Origin: an uncultured Bacteroides sp.
GTDB lineage: Bacteria > Bacteroidota > Bacteroidia > Bacteroidales > UBA932
Assembly: GCA_900546925.1 (NCBI GenBank)
Contig: UREV01000009.1
Coordinates: forward strand, 1-64,000
Reading direction: 5' to 3'
Length of the DNA: 64,000 bases
Shown here piece by piece: positions 61,300-64,000 of this stretch. Position numbers and translations under genes: made by a program. Each line of letters opens with the position of its first letter. The stretch's first letter is position 1. The notes beneath the pieces were generated by a model that was not told where the DNA came from, made no database searches, and saw only the letters and a list, made by a program, of their open reading frames with translations.

Positions 61300-61399
61300 T
61301 ATTATCTTGAATTAGCTATTTTGCCACGCTTTGCGAAGGATTTTCGAGGCTAGATTTCTCTCCGCAGAAGGAGAGTACAAGAGAAAAGACAGGCAAAGC
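61300..61399. other. Untranslated tail of psd, one small hairpin
   Basis: About 100 bases between the terminator and the psd stop. The only structure seen is a short stem CTCTCC/GGAGAG at 61358-61375. No gene. Confidence 0.4.
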
Positions 61400-62059
61400 C
61401 TACTTTAGGACGGCGACCACAGTCTCTGCAGCCTTAATCTCTTCACCGACCTTAACCTTAATGTCAGCATCCAACGGCAAATACATGTCGAAGCGGGAAC
61501 CGAACTTGATGATGCCGCACTGTGTACCACGCTCCTCTACAGAACCCTCTGTGGAGTAACATACAATCCTGCGGGCAAAAGTACCGGCAATCTGCTTGAA
61601 GAAGACCTCACCATGACCGGTATCGATCACCGTAGAAGCATGCTCATTCTCCTCTGCCGCCTTAGGCAGGAAAGCCAGCAAATATCTGCCTGGATGATAC
61701 TTATAATAGGTAACATTACCAGATACAGGCCAGAAATTAGCATGCACATTAAAGAAATCCATGTAAACAGACACCTGCATACATTCTCTCTTCAAATACT
61801 CTTTTTCATATGCCTTTCTGACTATCACCACTCTACCATCAGCCCCAGAAGTAACTATCTTGTTATTATCAGCTTCCGGTGTATGACGGACAGGCACACG
61901 GTGAAACCATGTTACAAACAAAGCATACAACCCGAAAAGAGCTGTAACCAGATATACAATGGCCTTAACGTGTATATAGTGTCTGACCAAGAATATCACA
62001 CCTGCACTAACTAACCAAGCACAAGCAATCGTTCCGTATGAGTTCTTGTCTAATTTCAT
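61400..62059 (-). CDS. psd: Phosphatidylserine decarboxylase proenzyme
   Basis: Makes phosphatidylethanolamine from phosphatidylserine at the membrane. About 219 residues from the ATG at 62059; a TTG further up lies within the -7 box. Two N-terminal hydrophobic segments are followed by the decarboxylase core: YMDFFNVHANFWPV (catalytic His), GEVFFKQIAGTFARRIV and the self-cleavage site KFGSRFDMYLP, whose Ser becomes the pyruvoyl group. The short form resembles the archaeal/Bacteroidota type. It follows cdsA by about 40 bases. Confidence 0.95.
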   Translation of the reverse strand: MKLDKNSYGTIACAWLVSAGVIFLVRHYIHVKAIVYLVTALFGLYALFVTWFHRVPVRHTPEADNNKIVTSGADGRVVIVRKAYEKEYLKRECMQVSVYMDFFNVHANFWPVSGNVTYYKYHPGRYLLAFLPKAAEENEHASTVIDTGHGEVFFKQIAGTFARRIVCYSTEGSVEERGTQCGIIKFGSRFDMYLPLDADIKVKVGEEIKAAETVVAVLK

Positions 62060-62077
62060 TTTGTGGTATTTATTTTC

Positions 62078-62085
62078 CAAAGGTA
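62078..62085 (-). promoter_or_regulatory. -7 box TACCTTTG for psd
   Basis: Matches TAnnTTTG on the minus strand, 18 bases before the psd ATG. It allows psd expression separate from ftsH-cdsA and rules out the upstream TTG start. Confidence 0.55.
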
Positions 62086-62096
62086 TGAAAAAAATA

Positions 62097-62924
62097 TCAA
62101 ATAATGTGCATCAAAAGCAGATACAATGCACCTACAGGCATCGCAAACAGCGTACTGTCGAATCTGTCAAGCATACCACCGTGCCCCGGGATGATAGTTC
62201 CGGAGTCCTTTACATCGTAATAACGCTTCCACTGAGACTCGAAAAGATCTCCGTAAACACCTGCCACATCCATGATAATTGCGAGTATAACAGCATGACC
62301 AAGAGTGATTTGCGGAATCATCACCAGTTTGATTACAATGGCAGAAAGAACCGAGCAGAACATTCCTCCCCAAAATCCAACCCAAGTTTTCTTAGGGGAA
62401 ATGGCCGGAAATAATTTTTTGTCGAATTTCTTGCCAAGAGAACATCCGAAAACAAATCCACCGATATCAGAACTCCAGATGATAATGAAGAAACAGAGAA
62501 GTACGATACCATTAAACTTCTGATCGAAAAACACTACGAGATTTGACAATGCAAGCGGAATCGCAATGTAAAGCAGCCCCGTGTAGATATCCGAAAATTT
62601 ACCAAAATCTGTTTTATCCTTCACATAAAGCGAATTCACCATCACCACCATAAGAGGAAGAATGGCAATACTCACATATCTTGCAGGAAGATCGTACGCG
62701 CATACAAGAAAAATCAGCACGAACAACGTTACCGATGCTAACATAGCCAAAATTCTCGAAAACTTATAGCGGTCTCTCATCGTAATCGTGTAAAACTCAT
62801 GCATCATCACGACCATGATGAAAAGGACTAACCCTGCATACAGGAATTTGTTTACCAGAAGACCGGCCAACATCAAAATGATGAAGCCGGTTCCTGAGAT
62901 AGTTCTCAACACTGTATTATTCAT
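62097..62924 (-). CDS. cdsA: Phosphatidate cytidylyltransferase (CDP-diglyceride synthase)
   Basis: Activates phosphatidate with CTP to CDP-diacylglycerol, the substrate of PssA. 275 residues with about seven or eight membrane helices. The CdsA signature is near the C-terminus: GDLFESQWKRYYDVKDSGTI, then IPGHGGMLDRFDS with the catalytic Asp residues. An earlier loop SPKKTWVGFWGGM is also conserved. It lies between ftsH and psd; ftsH-cdsA is a common Bacteroidota neighbourhood. Confidence 0.95.
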   Translation of the reverse strand: MNNTVLRTISGTGFIILMLAGLLVNKFLYAGLVLFIMVVMMHEFYTITMRDRYKFSRILAMLASVTLFVLIFLVCAYDLPARYVSIAILPLMVVMVNSLYVKDKTDFGKFSDIYTGLLYIAIPLALSNLVVFFDQKFNGIVLLCFFIIIWSSDIGGFVFGCSLGKKFDKKLFPAISPKKTWVGFWGGMFCSVLSAIVIKLVMIPQITLGHAVILAIIMDVAGVYGDLFESQWKRYYDVKDSGTIIPGHGGMLDRFDSTLFAMPVGALYLLLMHII

Positions 62925-62950
62925 ACGGTTTCAGTTTAGTACACTACACT

Positions 62951-64000
62951 CTACACATCAGCCTGATCTTCAGGAGTTTGTTCATCCTCCGCAGGCTTAA
63001 CTTTAGGTCCAAGTATTTTTTCTACATCATCGGCGAAGATAACTTCCTTCTCCAGAAGCAATGCTGCCATTTGAAGGAATCCCTCCTTATGTTCAGTGAG
63101 AATCTTCAATGTCCTATCATGAATCATGGAAACGAGTTTCTTCACCTCCTCATCGATAAGCTCAGCAGTCTTTTCGCTGAATGGTTTAGTAAGATCATAA
63201 CCACGGGCTCCTGTCGAATCATAGAATGACACAGCACCTACACTGTCGCTCATACCATAATACTTGATCATGCCATAAGCCATCTGAGTAAGCTTCTCAA
63301 GGTCATTCTGTGCACCCGTAGAAGGCTCTCCGTTTACAATTTCTTCAGCAACGCGGCCCCCTATCAATGAACACATTTCGTCGATCATCTGAGACTTGGT
63401 CCACAACTTTCTCTCCTCAGGAAGATACCATGCTGCACCCAAAGCCGAACCCCTAGGGATCAATGTCACCTTGAACAGCGGATTCGCATAAGGGAGCAAC
63501 CAGCTCACAGTCGCATGTCCCGCCTCATGATGTGCGATCGACTTCTTCTCGCGAGGAGTTATGATGTCCGCCTTTCTCTCCAGACCGCCGATAATTCTGT
63601 CGACTGCATCCAAAAAGTCCTGACGGTCAATCTCTTTCTTATCTTTCCTGGCTGCTGTCAATGCCGCCTCATTGCAGACATTAGCAATATCGGCACCGGA
63701 GAATCCAGGTGTATGCTTAGCCATGAACTCGACATCGAAACCTTCCTCGACTTTCAAACCCTTCAAATGCACATTGAAAATCTCGATTCTTTCCTTAAGT
63801 TCAGGAAGATCCACATGAATCTGTCTATCGAATCTACCTGCTCTGAGCAATGCCTTGTCCAAAATGTCAGCCCTGTTGGTAGCAGCAAGAATGATGACAC
63901 CTGAGTTCGTATCGAAACCATCCATCTCTGTAAGGAGCTGGTTCAATGTGTTTTCCCTCTCATCATTAGATGAGAAACCTACATTCTTTCCACGGGCACG
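62951..64000 (-). CDS. ftsH: ATP-dependent zinc metalloprotease FtsH (N-terminus cut by window edge)
   Basis: Membrane-anchored AAA+ protease for membrane and regulatory proteins. The window holds the C-terminal 349 codons; the frame continues off the edge at 64000 with RARGKN...NDERENT, just before MDGFDTN of the AAA module, so the membrane anchor and Walker A are outside. Visible are the second region of homology (ATNRADILDKALLRAGRFDRQ), the zinc site HHEAGH and a later Asp in QNDLEKLTQMA. The acidic tail (KPAEDEQTPEDQADV) is disordered. It is followed by cdsA. Confidence 0.97.
   Translation of the reverse strand, partial: RARGKNVGFSSNDERENTLNQLLTEMDGFDTNSGVIILAATNRADILDKALLRAGRFDRQIHVDLPELKERIEIFNVHLKGLKVEEGFDVEFMAKHTPGFSGADIANVCNEAALTAARKDKKEIDRQDFLDAVDRIIGGLERKADIITPREKKSIAHHEAGHATVSWLLPYANPLFKVTLIPRGSALGAAWYLPEERKLWTKSQMIDEMCSLIGGRVAEEIVNGEPSTGAQNDLEKLTQMAYGMIKYYGMSDSVGAVSFYDSTGARGYDLTKPFSEKTAELIDEEVKKLVSMIHDRTLKILTEHKEGFLQMAALLLEKEVIFADDVEKILGPKVKPAEDEQTPEDQADV

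Noticed and set aside
6301..61399. Retron, diversity-generating or REP/RAYT system for the structured elements
   Set aside because: No reverse transcriptase or REP-type transposase gene lies in the window, so no partner can be named; the elements could be mobilised from elsewhere.
1..64000. tRNA, rRNA, prophage or integrative element
   Set aside because: No gap has tRNA-like folds or rRNA sequence, and there are no integrase, transposase, capsid or conjugation genes.

Overview
The window is ordinary chromosomal DNA of a Bacteroidota bacterium, most likely order Bacteroidales. The evidence is a recurrent -7 box TAnnTTTG in front of genes, glutamine synthetase type III, a lipoprotein-type BamA/TamA homologue, a PPi-type phosphofructokinase signature, an IspG with an insertion domain, and an aromatic ammonia-lyase resembling Flavobacterium tyrosine ammonia-lyase. 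A cysteate synthase homologue points to a sulfonolipid producer (Alistipes, Odoribacter or relatives); the exact family is a guess. I see no rRNA, tRNA, prophage, transposase, CRISPR array or integrative element. The 52 protein genes, plus one doubtful leader ORF, are mostly housekeeping.

Layout. 1-3.6 kb: ammonia-lyase, serine deaminase, rubrerythrin. 3.6-5.6 kb (minus): C1 peptidase and pssA. 5.6-13.4 kb: hydrolase, aminotransferase, glutamine synthetase III, a racemase-like lipoprotein, an exonuclease and RlmI. 13.5-21.2 kb: maf, kdsC and a DUF3467 protein diverge from valS, a thioesterase, an ABC-F ATPase and a dipeptidase. 21.4-24.3 kb (minus): HTH regulator, pyrD, cinA. 24.7-27.2 kb: queA and an acyltransferase. 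27.3-37.4 kb (minus): a probable five-gene run (Na/Pi transporter, rlmD, Ca/Na antiporter, cysteate synthase, MscS), a flavodiiron protein, and pyk with two small barrel-like proteins. 37.5-44.5 kb: rarA, tamL, a decarboxylase, a TrmH methylase and a DNPH1-like hydrolase. 44.6-51.5 kb: a large PEP-synthase-like protein, GH13, NlpC/P60-LysM and Pfp. 51.7-60.9 kb: ligA, a BrkB protein, a RelA/SpoT protein, an Ig-like lipoprotein, a barrel protein and ispG, tightly packed. 61.4-64 kb (minus): ftsH (cut by the window edge), cdsA, psd.

Genes that work together: cdsA, pssA and psd give the whole path from phosphatidate to phosphatidylethanolamine. Rubrerythrin and the flavodiiron protein fit an anaerobe coping with oxygen. 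Pfp and pyk are glycolytic. Glutamine synthetase III sits divergent from an aminotransferase.

The most unusual content is non-coding. Three convergent intergenic gaps (6.3, 43.6 and 60.9 kb) carry members of one structured element: a conserved core with two hairpins, closed by a 26-29 bp stem whose sequence differs at each locus but stays self-complementary. At two loci the right arm then starts a tandem repeat (111 bp and 93 bp units, about 2.3 copies each) of unrelated sequence. Compensatory changes argue for selection on the fold, as RNA or single-stranded DNA. A second sequence-level signal is the octamer CATTGACA/TGTCAATG, which I located 30 times against about 2 expected by chance.
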